A stretch of 55,466 nt of DNA from an archaeon 13_2_20CM_2_53_6 (GTDB lineage Archaea > Thermoproteota > Bathyarchaeia > 40CM-2-53-6). Location of the stretch: assembly GCA_001915065.1 (NCBI GenBank), contig MNDT01000062.1, positions 1 through 55,466 of the forward strand, in the 5' to 3' direction. Within the stretch, counting starts at the first letter, position 1. Each line of letters opens with the position of its first letter. The notes under the pieces were generated by a model that was not told the DNA's origin, made no database searches, and saw only the letters and a program-made list of their open reading frames with translations. A program made the translations under genes and the position numbers. This document shows positions 35,427-44,939 of the stretch, piece after piece.

Positions 35427-36830
35427 TTGGAAGAGAGAGACGTAGTCGTAGTAGGCGCCGGAATAGCAGGCTGCATGACCGCAGCCACAATAGCGATCAA
35501 ATCCAAAGGCAAAATCGACGTTCTGCTTCTCGACCGGAACCCCCAGTCGGAAGTAGGTAAGAAGACCACCCTAGGCTGGGTCTGCGGCGACGCAGTCGGA
35601 GAGCATCACATCAAGTTCCTCAACGAACACCTCGGCGTAACCTACGGCAAACCCGAGATGGAAAACCGGGTCACAGCCGTCTACGTTTACTCACCCGACA
35701 TGAAAGTCAGGGTCCCATTCGAGGGTCCCGGCTATGTACTGGATCGGCCAAAGTTTGGCAAGCGATTGCTTGAGGATGCGCTGAAGTCTGGAGTAGAATT
35801 CCGTGGCGGCGTCCAAGCGCTGGACCTAGTCGAAGATTCAGGCCGGATTGTGGGGCTCAAGGGACAGACTGTCGGCGAGAATGTTAACAAGCCGTTCGAG
35901 ATAAGATCCAAGCTCGTCATCGACACGTCAGGCATGTCCACAAAGCTTCGTAGAAACCTTCCCATCCCGAGCCACATTGAGAAAGAGATCGACAAGGACG
36001 ACATTGAGCCGACAGCAAGGCTAAACGCAAAACTCCGGGACGGAGTTGAGGTCGAACCCTTCCACTGCGACATCTACCTCGACCAGGAGAAGGCACCGGG
36101 AGGTTATCTGTGGCTGTTTCCGAAGAGCGAAGACAAAGTCAACATCGGTCTGGGGATTCAGCAGAAGAGAAGCTCGAAACCCTTGAGCGCACTTCTGAAG
36201 GACTGGCTCGCAACAGACGACCGGTTCAAAGAGATGACTCCTCTCAGCGATGACAGCAACCTGACCGGAAGCTGGCAGGTCTCGGTGAGACACCAGAACG
36301 ATTGTCTCGTCGCGAACGGGTACATGATCTGTGGCGACACGGCATGGTTTCCCAATCCAATAAGCGCAGGCGGCATTGGTCCCGGGCTGATCGGAGGAGT
36401 CTTAGCGGGAGAGACAGCGATTCGCGCAATAGAGTCCAACGACTTTTCGGAGAAGAACCTCTGGCAATACAACATCGACTTCGTCAACCATTACGGAAAC
36501 AAGACGGCCGGGCTGGAGGCGTTCAGAATGTACCTCCAGACACTGAACAATCAGGAGATCAACTACGGCATGCGCCATTTCTTGTCGGGTAAGGAGGCCA
36601 CTGAGATCTCACTCGGCGAGATGCCTCACCTATCACCCCTCGAGAAGCTCGTGAAACTGTTCCTGGGACTCGGATCCTACAAAGCCTTCCGGGGACTAGT
36701 GTACACGATGAAGCAGATGGAGACGCTCAACAATCTTTACCAGAACTATCCTAAAGACCCCTCACAGTTCGAAGCGTGGAAGCACCAGGTAGATTCGATT
36801 CTAGCTGAAACCAGAACACGGTTCGGCTAG
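35427..36830 (+). CDS. Geranylgeranyl reductase-family FAD protein
   Basis: EERDVVVVGAGIAGCMTA; YLWLFPKSEDKVNIGLGIQ; GDTAWFPNPISAGGIGPGLIGG. Confidence 0.92.
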   Translation: MEERDVVVVGAGIAGCMTAATIAIKSKGKIDVLLLDRNPQSEVGKKTTLGWVCGDAVGEHHIKFLNEHLGVTYGKPEMENRVTAVYVYSPDMKVRVPFEGPGYVLDRPKFGKRLLEDALKSGVEFRGGVQALDLVEDSGRIVGLKGQTVGENVNKPFEIRSKLVIDTSGMSTKLRRNLPIPSHIEKEIDKDDIEPTARLNAKLRDGVEVEPFHCDIYLDQEKAPGGYLWLFPKSEDKVNIGLGIQQKRSSKPLSALLKDWLATDDRFKEMTPLSDDSNLTGSWQVSVRHQNDCLVANGYMICGDTAWFPNPISAGGIGPGLIGGVLAGETAIRAIESNDFSEKNLWQYNIDFVNHYGNKTAGLEAFRMYLQTLNNQEINYGMRHFLSGKEATEISLGEMPHLSPLEKLVKLFLGLGSYKAFRGLVYTMKQMETLNNLYQNYPKDPSQFEAWKHQVDSILAETRTRFG

Positions 36831-36889
36831 CCGAGCGAGCGTCACACAGTCAATAAATACTCCAAAATCCTCCGGGTGTCTAGAAGCGT

Positions 36890-37444
36890 TTGCCTTCTCC
36901 AGACATTACTCCATTCGAGTCCAGACCAGTCGACGATCAGGCACTTGTTATGGAAATGTTGTCTGCAGAATCGGACTCGACGTACACTTTCCAGGGTCTC
37001 AAGAGAAGGCTCGGACTTCACCAAGAGAAGCTGACCAGGATACTCAGGCGACTCGAGGATGACAATCTTGTTGCGAAGACAGAGGAGGGATATCGCACCC
37101 TTAAACAGCCGCGTAAGCGAGAGCATCACCTGGTCGATGGAGACCCAGTAATTCGCGGCCAGCTTCCGCCCGGCATCAACTCACGGGTCTTGCTGGAAAG
37201 GATCAAGGGACGATGGTTCAAGAACTTCCGCTGGGTAGGATATGCCAATGGCAGAGATGAGCTGTCGCTGTACTGGATTACGGAAGACAACAAGTTCCAA
37301 ATTAGGATTCAACTATCGCTAATCGAGATTCTAGTCTGGTCCCAGCCCACAGAGCCGACGGAGACAATGTCCCCGGTGGCTCCGGCTTACGAGCTGTTCG
37401 ACCGTATCAGCCGGATGCTACCCGAACTCGGCGAAAACAGCTAG
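36890..37444 (+). CDS. Winged-HTH domain protein (paralogue of 13401..14039)
   Basis: FQGLKRRLGLHQEKLTRILRRLEDDNLVAKTEEGYR; GRWFKNFRWVGYANG. Confidence 0.7.
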   Translation: MPSPDITPFESRPVDDQALVMEMLSAESDSTYTFQGLKRRLGLHQEKLTRILRRLEDDNLVAKTEEGYRTLKQPRKREHHLVDGDPVIRGQLPPGINSRVLLERIKGRWFKNFRWVGYANGRDELSLYWITEDNKFQIRIQLSLIEILVWSQPTEPTETMSPVAPAYELFDRISRMLPELGENS

Positions 37445-37460
37445 ATTTCCTCCGAGCATG

Positions 37461-37484
37461 GACTGGGTACCCATTTCCCCAGTC
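37461..37484. repeat. Hairpin GACTGGG-n10-CCCAGTC just after the wHTH stop
   Basis: 7-bp perfect inverted repeat. Confidence 0.5.
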
Positions 37485-37884
37485 AATATGGGTCACCCAC
37501 GACAATCCTATCATGAGGAAGAAGAGCATGGTTGGGGAAAACGGATCTTTAGATTACGATTTCCACGTAGTGAGACTAGACTGGCAACCTATTGAGAGGC
37601 ATCCTAGACCGTTCCGAAGAAAGAACCCAAACGATTTCGGGCAAATGGCCTACCGGTTCTGTCCAAGCCTTTCGCATATGCTGTTGTAGCTCCTCGGCTA
37701 TTGAATCGCGCCTCTGCCCGAATATCTGGGACTAGTCTGTTCGAAGGACTCGATCTTTCAAGCGATTCAGCCATGATGGCCTTGAGGAGAAGCGTTGTAC
37801 ATGCGAGTGGCTGTGCTGCAATCGGAGTTAGATAGAACAAATACCAACTCTCTGATCCATCTTCCATTCTAGAATAACCCGGGG

Positions 37885-38220
37885 CTACTGTCGTCCTGGG
37901 AAGAAGTATGGCATCGTTTCGGGGGCGGTCGGAGGACGGCCCTCGGACGGTTTCTGATCCTGCTTTTCATCAGGTGGTACAATCTCCAGAATATCTGGGC
38001 GGCTGTGAACCTTGTATCCGTCCAGCCCTCTGTGATAGAGGAATTTATGGAGGAGCAACTTCAGCTCATGGTGCTCAACCCCGTCAACCAGTATCTGGCT
38101 ACCTTTCACCCGCAAGGACCCTTTGATATGAGCTTGCAAGAACTCTGATGCCGGGCCAGTCTCAGCATGAACTTTCTTCATCTCCACTACCTGCAACTCT
38201 TCCTCGCTCCCATTCCGCAA
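37885..38220 (-). CDS. Conserved-looking hypothetical protein
   Basis: IKGSLRVKGSQILVDGVEHHELKLLLHKFLYHRGLDGYKVHSRPDILEIVPP. Confidence 0.6.
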   Translation of the reverse strand: MRNGSEEELQVVEMKKVHAETGPASEFLQAHIKGSLRVKGSQILVDGVEHHELKLLLHKFLYHRGLDGYKVHSRPDILEIVPPDEKQDQKPSEGRPPTAPETMPYFFPGRQ

Positions 38221-38281
38221 TGATCTTCCGGACTTCTAACTTAAGAACTGGTCGCCTGGCGAATTATCCATTGAAGCGGAC

Positions 38282-38797
38282 ATGTCCAAGCTGATTCAGC
38301 CGAAACAGTCCCGGAGCCTTGAGGAACGGTACGAGATGCTAAGGAAGACGCTGGCTCACTATCTTCTCCTCCAAGTGGGCACGTTCGTCGCCGCGGCCGG
38401 CTTTGATGCGATTGGACCTGCCATGGACATCCTGACGAATATGAAAGCAGAGCTGAAAGTTCAGGACATCAAGGCGAAAAGTAACGGAAGTAAGGTTGAG
38501 GCCCTGTCGCAGAACCTGGCTGAGAGTATGGGCGAAACCTTCGACAGCGACTACGATATCGAAACGGGTGAAGGATTCCGGACCGTGAGGCTGGACAGGT
38601 GTGGATGCATAGAATCCGTGGTGGCACAGGCAGAATCATACGGGCTGACTAAAGCCCAAGCAAGGTCGATCTTCTGCGGGACCTGCATGAGCAGCTACCG
38701 AAAAGCCGCGGGAACTCTAGAAGTGAGCTTCAAGGGAAAACTCCGAGGAGAGCACGGTTGCTCGATGAGCTTCTCTACAAACAGTCAGACCCCCTGA
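38282..38797 (+). CDS. Hypothetical Cys-containing protein
   Basis: RLDRCGCIESVVAQAESYGLTKAQARSIFCGTCMSSYRKAAG; CGC and CGTC clusters. Confidence 0.65.
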   Translation: MSKLIQPKQSRSLEERYEMLRKTLAHYLLLQVGTFVAAAGFDAIGPAMDILTNMKAELKVQDIKAKSNGSKVEALSQNLAESMGETFDSDYDIETGEGFRTVRLDRCGCIESVVAQAESYGLTKAQARSIFCGTCMSSYRKAAGTLEVSFKGKLRGEHGCSMSFSTNSQTP

Positions 38798-39521
38798 ACG
38801 CTAGCAAAACTAACGTGTCATTCGCAGCGTTCGCCGCCAAGGCGGCCGCGGCGCGCACGAAATGAGCGGACAATTAGCCTAGGCTCTCACGCCTGAGGGA
38901 GCTCTTCCGTTCGGAAAGACTTACAGTCTGCCAGAAGCACAGATACTGATGGAGGAATCTCCCTCTGCCATCCGCCCGACCAATCCTTCTCTACGACAAT
39001 GATTGCGGAATATGTTCCAGGTTCGCCAACATTGCCAGAAAAACCTCCAAAAGCTGGATCGACCCTGTGGGTCTGTTTACTGAGCGCGGATCCAGAATAA
39101 AGTCTGGCTTCTTCAGTCAAAGGGATCAGCCTAACGACATGTTCTGGCTCCTCATCGGAGAAGTCGGATATGGAGGAAGAAGTGGTCTACTGCCGCTCGC
39201 GCGAGAGATAGTCAGAGGCCTAGTCCGATGAACGAGAACCAGGGCGAGTCATGTACTCGGCCAAAGAACGCTGTGAGCAGGATCCTAGGTACCCTGCGTC
39301 GAGGAAGAGTAGTTAGGCGAAGAACCGACCCCTGAAATCGCCCAGAATAAGCCCTGATCCGGAATCTGGGAGGGGGGTCCCAGGCGGTGGTTTCGCACAC
39401 TTGGAGGCCGCCACACGGCAACTATTGAAAAAGGCTGATCAGCCCGTTCCGTGCGACAAACCGGAGATCTCGCCCAGAACGGTTTCAGACGGGGGGACGA
39501 CCCTTCCTAGAATTTAGAAAT

Positions 39522-39530
39522 AAAAAAATT
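39522..39530 (-). terminator. T7 tract (minus strand) downstream of the radical SAM gene
   Basis: AAAAAAA on + strand at 39522..39528, about 50 bp past the stop. Confidence 0.45.
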
Positions 39531-39532
39531 TC

Positions 39533-39554
39533 CGCGACACAAAAGTGCTCTTTG
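39533..39554 (-). repeat. 22-bp dispersed repeat, copy 2 (inverted)
   Basis: CGCGACACAAAAGTGCTCTTTG; exact reverse complement of 33795..33816. Confidence 0.85.
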
Positions 39555-39575
39555 TGCTGGAATAGCCGACGGCAT

Positions 39576-41126
39576 CTAGTTCAGTCGCAGGCTCTTGTCT
39601 GCGTCGAAGCCCCGCGACCTGCCCCAGGCCTTGATACCGTCCAGGATCTTCTTCGAGCCGAACCAGCAGAGAGTAGTGAATATCGCTTTGAGCGCCGGGT
39701 TCAGCTGGATAAGTGTCGGCGGCATCGTATGCAACTCTAGCACAGTATGCCTCCAGCTGCGATAGATCACCCAGAACCGCGCCTCATCAATCTGGTCATC
39801 AATATTGTAGAACCCGCTCTTCTTCAAGACCCCGAGAGGAACGAAGCTGAGAGGAGTCACCGTAAAGTGCGCCATATTACCAATCTCCTTATGGAGCCCA
39901 TGCTCCATCCGGTCAATCAGACGCACCGTCTCCACAGCATCCTCCGTAGTCTCACCCGGCAGCCCGACAATAATCGTATACGCCGGGAACCAGTAGTTCT
40001 CGTTGAAAATCCGCGTCCCGTTATAGATAACATCCGGCCACTCATCAGGACTGAACGGCTTGACCTTCAGCGGCATATACTTCTTGATCAGCTCACTAGA
40101 ACCCGTCTCCAGACCCGACTGGATACCGATGTGGCGCTTCGTCCCCTTCCGGACAGTCTCCGAAATGTCCCGGATCAGCTCGGGATCCGCCCAGGCAGGA
40201 GCAGTGGTCCCATGAGTCGGATTCGCATAAGAAATCCCCTTCTGAGACATCACCGTATCAAATAGTTCCACGACCGCGTCATGGTTCGGCATGAACCCCC
40301 TCTTGTCCTCTAGTTTGTAGAGGAAAATGTCCTCACTGTGGACCCAGACGTTCGGGTTTCCAATCTTCCGGTTGACCGCGATCTCGCGCTCGATCTTGTC
40401 CCGAGGATAGTACTTTGCAATCCTAAGATTCGGCTCGCAGAATTGGCAGTTGCGGCCACAACCCCGCATAACCTCCACAAGCCCATGAACTGTAGGAGAG
40501 ACGATGTCGGGGATATCTTCCAGCTTCGGACCCCGCGGAACATGAATATACTCCGGCGCCCCGTTGAACTCTATATCCCGGTAAATATCCTGGATCACAT
40601 GATCGCACTCGCCGACCACCACATGGTCGACGCCCAAGGCCTTCGTGTCCTTGTCCCGGACCTCCATCTGCCAAGCGCCTGACCCTCCCAAGACCAGCTT
40701 AGCCTTTGGAAACTTCTTCCGGGTCTTGTTGATCTGTCCTACAAGCTCGAGAAACTTCTGCTTTGAGTAGGCAGTGAGCTTCCCGCCGTCGGTGAACATC
40801 ATGCTCACCGGGCCCAGCCCGAGCGGGTCCATCGTTGATATCCCGATGATGCTCGTCTTGTCGTCTACGAACTTTGAGACGTGGTCCGGATGAGCAACGA
40901 CCACCTCATCAGGACGATAGTTCCTGAGAATGGAGGCTTCCAGCTTCCGCAGACCATAGGGAGCCTTTATCGCCACACCGTTGTTGTGTTCCACTGATGG
41001 CGATAGGAAGTCGAATATGAAACGGGGAACCTTCTCAGCAGGAGCACAGCTGAAGAACGGGAGCAGCGGAATCCCCCAATACTCGCTCATCTGGGTAGGG
41101 TCTGCAGTAAGGACAATCCTCGTCAT
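39576..41126 (-). CDS. Radical SAM protein with B12-binding-like N-terminal region
   Basis: VMRGCGRNCQFCEP (Cx3Cx2C); N-terminal domain with KLVLGGSGAWQMEV...VGECDHVI. Confidence 0.88.
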   Translation of the reverse strand: MTRIVLTADPTQMSEYWGIPLLPFFSCAPAEKVPRFIFDFLSPSVEHNNGVAIKAPYGLRKLEASILRNYRPDEVVVAHPDHVSKFVDDKTSIIGISTMDPLGLGPVSMMFTDGGKLTAYSKQKFLELVGQINKTRKKFPKAKLVLGGSGAWQMEVRDKDTKALGVDHVVVGECDHVIQDIYRDIEFNGAPEYIHVPRGPKLEDIPDIVSPTVHGLVEVMRGCGRNCQFCEPNLRIAKYYPRDKIEREIAVNRKIGNPNVWVHSEDIFLYKLEDKRGFMPNHDAVVELFDTVMSQKGISYANPTHGTTAPAWADPELIRDISETVRKGTKRHIGIQSGLETGSSELIKKYMPLKVKPFSPDEWPDVIYNGTRIFNENYWFPAYTIIVGLPGETTEDAVETVRLIDRMEHGLHKEIGNMAHFTVTPLSFVPLGVLKKSGFYNIDDQIDEARFWVIYRSWRHTVLELHTMPPTLIQLNPALKAIFTTLCWFGSKKILDGIKAWGRSRGFDADKSLRLN

Positions 41127-41648
41127 TCACGCGCACTCCTCATAACCGGCAAGCTTTCTTGACGTCTGGCTCCTAAAACGTACTATTCTCGGGTCGTTGA
41201 ATATTTTAAGCTAGTGGACGTTTTTCCCGGAAATCATTCCCAATAACCGCGAAACGGCCCCCCTCCCAAGGATTCCGCAGACGAAAACTCTGCAGGCCCG
41301 TTTTCCTAATGGGGCAACTATTGCGCCTCAAACCATGACACTACCGTTTTTACCGAAACAAAGTAGGAACAAAAGCGGGAATCGCGGACTCAAGTTCAGG
41401 AGACCGTCGCAACATTCGCTCAAGCACAAACAGGAGAGGTGCTCGATATGCTAGGCGATCCTTCTCAACGCTAGAAGAATCCAGACATGCCGCAAGCTCC
41501 GATCCCGTGCTCTCTCAATCTTGATAGACATGTGGAGAACATAGCCTGGCCCATCCAAAAAGCCAGAGAGCATGAGAAAGCTTCCAAAACTGTCACCCCT
41601 CTCCGCGAGAGCAATGACCATAAATCCCGCCGAGCCCTCCACACTACC

Positions 41649-42110
41649 ATGCAAGCCGCCACGAGCCTTCAAGCGGGAATGATAGCCCCTGACTTCAAAG
41701 CCCCAGTCACGACCGGCAAGACCGTCCATCTCAGCGACTATAGAGGCAAGAAAGTTGTCCTCTACTTCTATCCGAAAGACGATACACCCGGATGCACGGT
41801 CGAGTCGTGCGGACTCAGAGACCAGTACCAGAAGATCCGAGAACTTGGAGCGGAGGTGCTGGGAGTCAGCGTAGACGACACAAACTCTCACCAGAAATTC
41901 ACTGCAAAATTCAACCTACCCTTCCAGCTAGTCGCCGACACAGACAAGCACATAACCAAAACCTATGGCGTGCTCAACGAAAAGTCGAACATGGCGAGAA
42001 GGACCACCTTCCTCATAGACGAACAAGGCAAGATTCAGAAAATCTTCGAGACTGTAAAGCCTGACCAACACCCCCAAGAGATACTTGACGCACTAAAGCC
42101 AACCGCCTGA
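41649..42110 (+). CDS. bcp: Peroxiredoxin, BCP type
   Basis: APDFKAPVTTGKTVHLSDYRGKKVVLYFYPKDDTPGCTVESCGLRD; start at internal ATG. Confidence 0.93.
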   Translation: MQAATSLQAGMIAPDFKAPVTTGKTVHLSDYRGKKVVLYFYPKDDTPGCTVESCGLRDQYQKIRELGAEVLGVSVDDTNSHQKFTAKFNLPFQLVADTDKHITKTYGVLNEKSNMARRTTFLIDEQGKIQKIFETVKPDQHPQEILDALKPTA

Positions 42111-42209
42111 GACGATAACAGCCAGCGGACCTGTCACCCGAGAGCGGTGAATCATCCGTCCCGTTCCAACGCCAGCATCATCGGTGCTAGCCAAAGCTAT
42201 CTATCATAG

Positions 42210-43073
42210 ATGACGCCCCGGCAGAGCTTGATGGTAAGAGTCGGGGTCCACGTAAGCATCGCAAAATCACTAGACACAGCCATCGACAAAGCGCTAGAAG
42301 AAAAATGCGACACCTTCCAGATCTTCACCAGAAACCCGAGAGGCTGGAAATTCAGCGACCTAGACCCTAAAGAAGCCGCCGGCTTCAAAGAAAAACTGAA
42401 ACAGAGCCAACTCGACCCCGCGGTAGACCACATGCCCTACCTACCAAACCTCTCATGCCCAGAGGACGAGCTCTACCAGAAATCCACGACCACGCTCACA
42501 GCCGAGGTAGAACGGTGTATACAACTAGGGATCCCATACCTCGTCACGCATCTAGGCAGCCATCTCGGCGCTGGCAGAGAAGTCGGCCTTCGCAGAATTA
42601 GCAACGCGCTCACCCAGGCCCTAAAACGAGCGAAAGGACAGTTCCAGATATGCCTCGAGAACATGGCCGGCACAAAGAACAGTATGGGATCAAAGTTCGA
42701 AGAAGTCCAGGAGATCCTCGAAAGTGTGAAACAGAGAGACCACATCGCAGTCTGCCTAGACACATGCCACGCCTACGCAGCAGGCTACGACCTGCACGTG
42801 GAGAAGGCGGTCGAGAAAACCCTGACACAGTTTAATGATACGATCGGATTCGAAAACCTCCGCGTAGTACATCTAAACGACTCTGAAAGCGGACTGGGCT
42901 CCGGCCACGATCGACACGAACACATCGGACTCGGCTATATCGGAACCTCGGGCTTCAAAGCGATCCTCCACCACAAAGCCATCAGAGACCTGCCGTTAAT
43001 CATGGAAACGCCGATCGACGAGAGACGAGGCAACGCTGGCAACATAGAAACTGTCCGGAGACTCGCCAAGTAG
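42210..43073 (+). CDS. nfo: Endonuclease IV (AP endonuclease)
   Basis: VRVGVHVSIAKSLDTAIDKALEEKCDTFQIFTRNPRGW...CLDTCHAYAAGYDL...HLNDS. Confidence 0.95.
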   Translation: MTPRQSLMVRVGVHVSIAKSLDTAIDKALEEKCDTFQIFTRNPRGWKFSDLDPKEAAGFKEKLKQSQLDPAVDHMPYLPNLSCPEDELYQKSTTTLTAEVERCIQLGIPYLVTHLGSHLGAGREVGLRRISNALTQALKRAKGQFQICLENMAGTKNSMGSKFEEVQEILESVKQRDHIAVCLDTCHAYAAGYDLHVEKAVEKTLTQFNDTIGFENLRVVHLNDSESGLGSGHDRHEHIGLGYIGTSGFKAILHHKAIRDLPLIMETPIDERRGNAGNIETVRRLAK

Positions 43074-43769
43074 TTGCAAATGACCGTAGACCTTCAGTCT
43101 CCAAAGATTCTCCACCAGATAATACAGGATGCGAGCCATGCGATAGAGAAGGCGAGAAGAGAAGACCCGACAGCTCTACAAGAGCTAAGCGACTCGACAG
43201 ACGGGGATCCTTTCAGAGTCCTGATAGCCACGGTCCTCTCCCACAGGACAAAGGACCCGGTCACGGCACGAGCTTCTACCCTACTCTTCGCAAAATATGC
43301 CGGCCCGAAGCAGCTTGCGAGATCTGACACACGTACTGTGTCAAGGCTCATCCGGCCTGTAGGATTCTACAAGACTAAGGCAAAGACGATCAAACGGATT
43401 GCCAAGATAATTCTGGAAAAATATGATGGGAAGGTTCCAGAGGATATGGACGAGCTGCTGGAACTGCCATCTGTCGGACGGAAGACAGCCAACTGTGTTC
43501 TCGTATATGGATTCAAACGGCCCGCGATACCAGTTGATACTCACGTCCACAGAATCTTCAACCGTATCGGCGCAGTCAAGACCAATACACCCGACGAGAC
43601 AGAGCGGGAGCTTACTCGGATAGTAGACAAGAAAGACTGGCTGCCGCTTAACGAGGTCTTCGTCAAGTTCGGCCAACTAATCTGCAAGCCCATCGGACCC
43701 AAGTGTCCCGTCTGTCCCCTCACCGACAGGTGCCGATGGTACCATGACAACTATCGACCCAAGGCCTAG
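43074..43769 (+). CDS. nth: Endonuclease III
   Basis: LPSVGRKTANCVLVYGF, VDTHVHRI, C-terminal 4Fe-4S Cys cluster; ATG 43080 is an alternative start. Confidence 0.95.
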   Translation: MQMTVDLQSPKILHQIIQDASHAIEKARREDPTALQELSDSTDGDPFRVLIATVLSHRTKDPVTARASTLLFAKYAGPKQLARSDTRTVSRLIRPVGFYKTKAKTIKRIAKIILEKYDGKVPEDMDELLELPSVGRKTANCVLVYGFKRPAIPVDTHVHRIFNRIGAVKTNTPDETERELTRIVDKKDWLPLNEVFVKFGQLICKPIGPKCPVCPLTDRCRWYHDNYRPKA

Positions 43770-44197
43770 TCACATTTCTGAGACTCGATAGCAGTCTTGA
43801 TCTTCCTGCCGATCTCGTCAAGCTCTGCTCGATGAGTCTGCTTCCGGTTCGGAAACCCGCTCATCATCTCATGATTGAACCGGGGTATTATGTGGACGTG
43901 CATATGGAAAACCTCCTGGGAAGCGGCCTTACCGTTTGACTGGCCTATGCTGATCCCGTCAGCTTTCGAAGCTTTCTCGACTCCTCTCATGACCTTCGCC
44001 ACAGAAACGAAAACGCGTCCCGCTTGTTCTGTCGGCATTTCGAGCATATTCGTAAAGTGTTTCTTAGGAATGACGAGCGTGTGCCCCGGATTTAGCGGGT
44101 GAATATCCAAGAACGCTAGGGTCTGAGAATCCTCATAGACGACTGTGGCATCGGCAGCTTTCCCGGCGATCCTGCAGAAGATACAATCCTCCTTCAT
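43766..44197 (-). CDS. HIT-family hydrolase
   Basis: MHVHIIPRF histidine triad; N-terminal CIFCRI. Confidence 0.95.
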   Translation of the reverse strand: MKEDCIFCRIAGKAADATVVYEDSQTLAFLDIHPLNPGHTLVIPKKHFTNMLEMPTEQAGRVFVSVAKVMRGVEKASKADGISIGQSNGKAASQEVFHMHVHIIPRFNHEMMSGFPNRKQTHRAELDEIGRKIKTAIESQKCD

Positions 44198-44225
44198 TCA
44201 ACTACCCGCTTCCACAATCGCGAGC

Positions 44226-44792
44226 TCATCGCGAGATCCATTCCTCTTCGGGGACCCGCTGTTTCTTGTTGACTGCTCGGGCAAGGACGAAGAGGAGGCT
44301 CGATAGCCTGTTGATGTATGGGATCACGTCAGGATTGATTGATTCAGACTTGGATAGGGAGACAATCCTTCTCTCTGCCCTCCTGCAAACTGCCCGGGCC
44401 ACGTGCAGTTCAGCCCCAGGAAGGCTTCCCCCGGGTAGTATGAACCTGCGCAGAGTGGCGAGCCCAGAGTTCAGTTCATCAGTTGCGGATTCTAGTCTTT
44501 GAAGCTCCTTCTTCCCGATACGCGGGACCTTCGCATTGACAAGCTCGCTCGCCAAGTCGCCCCCTAGTACAAAGAGATCCTCCTGAACATTCTTCAAGAT
44601 CTGGATCAGCTTAGGGTCTTTCAGGAGGGCCCTCGCGACTCCAACCTGGGAGTTGAGCTCGTCGACTGCTCCATAGGCTTCGACTCTAGGGTTCTCCTTG
44701 CTGACTCGTGTCCCGCCATAGAGGCCGGTATCGCCCTTGTCGCCAGTTCCCGTATAGGCCTTCAACATGTCACTCCTATCAGATACTGACAC
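44226..44792 (-). CDS. Cob(I)alamin adenosyltransferase, PduO type
   Basis: YTGTGDKGDTGLYGGTRVSKENPRVEAYGAVDELNS. Confidence 0.95.
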   Translation of the reverse strand: MSVSDRSDMLKAYTGTGDKGDTGLYGGTRVSKENPRVEAYGAVDELNSQVGVARALLKDPKLIQILKNVQEDLFVLGGDLASELVNAKVPRIGKKELQRLESATDELNSGLATLRRFILPGGSLPGAELHVARAVCRRAERRIVSLSKSESINPDVIPYINRLSSLLFVLARAVNKKQRVPEEEWISR

Positions 44793-44939
44793 TTCGAGGG
44801 CATTAGCGCAGAGCTATCCTCGAGGAACCTTGGTTGCGGGTAAAGGGGTAAGGAAAGGGATTTCAATCCGCTAGACGGAGTATTGTGTAGGCTGGGCCGC
44901 CTTGAAAAGTTGTTTCCGAGCCTAGCAGGATAGACAAAC

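Noticed and set aside
37604-37867. 87-aa minus ORF
   Set aside because: No recognisable domain or convincing coding character.
38887-39421. Small minus ORFs between 38.9 and 39.4 kb
   Set aside because: Low coding plausibility; region left unannotated.
41451-41891. 146-aa minus ORF over the bcp start
   Set aside because: Overlaps the peroxiredoxin gene; composition looks like antisense.
43766-43769. Overlapping stop codons of nth and HIT genes within CTAG
   Set aside because: Common consequence of compact convergent genes.
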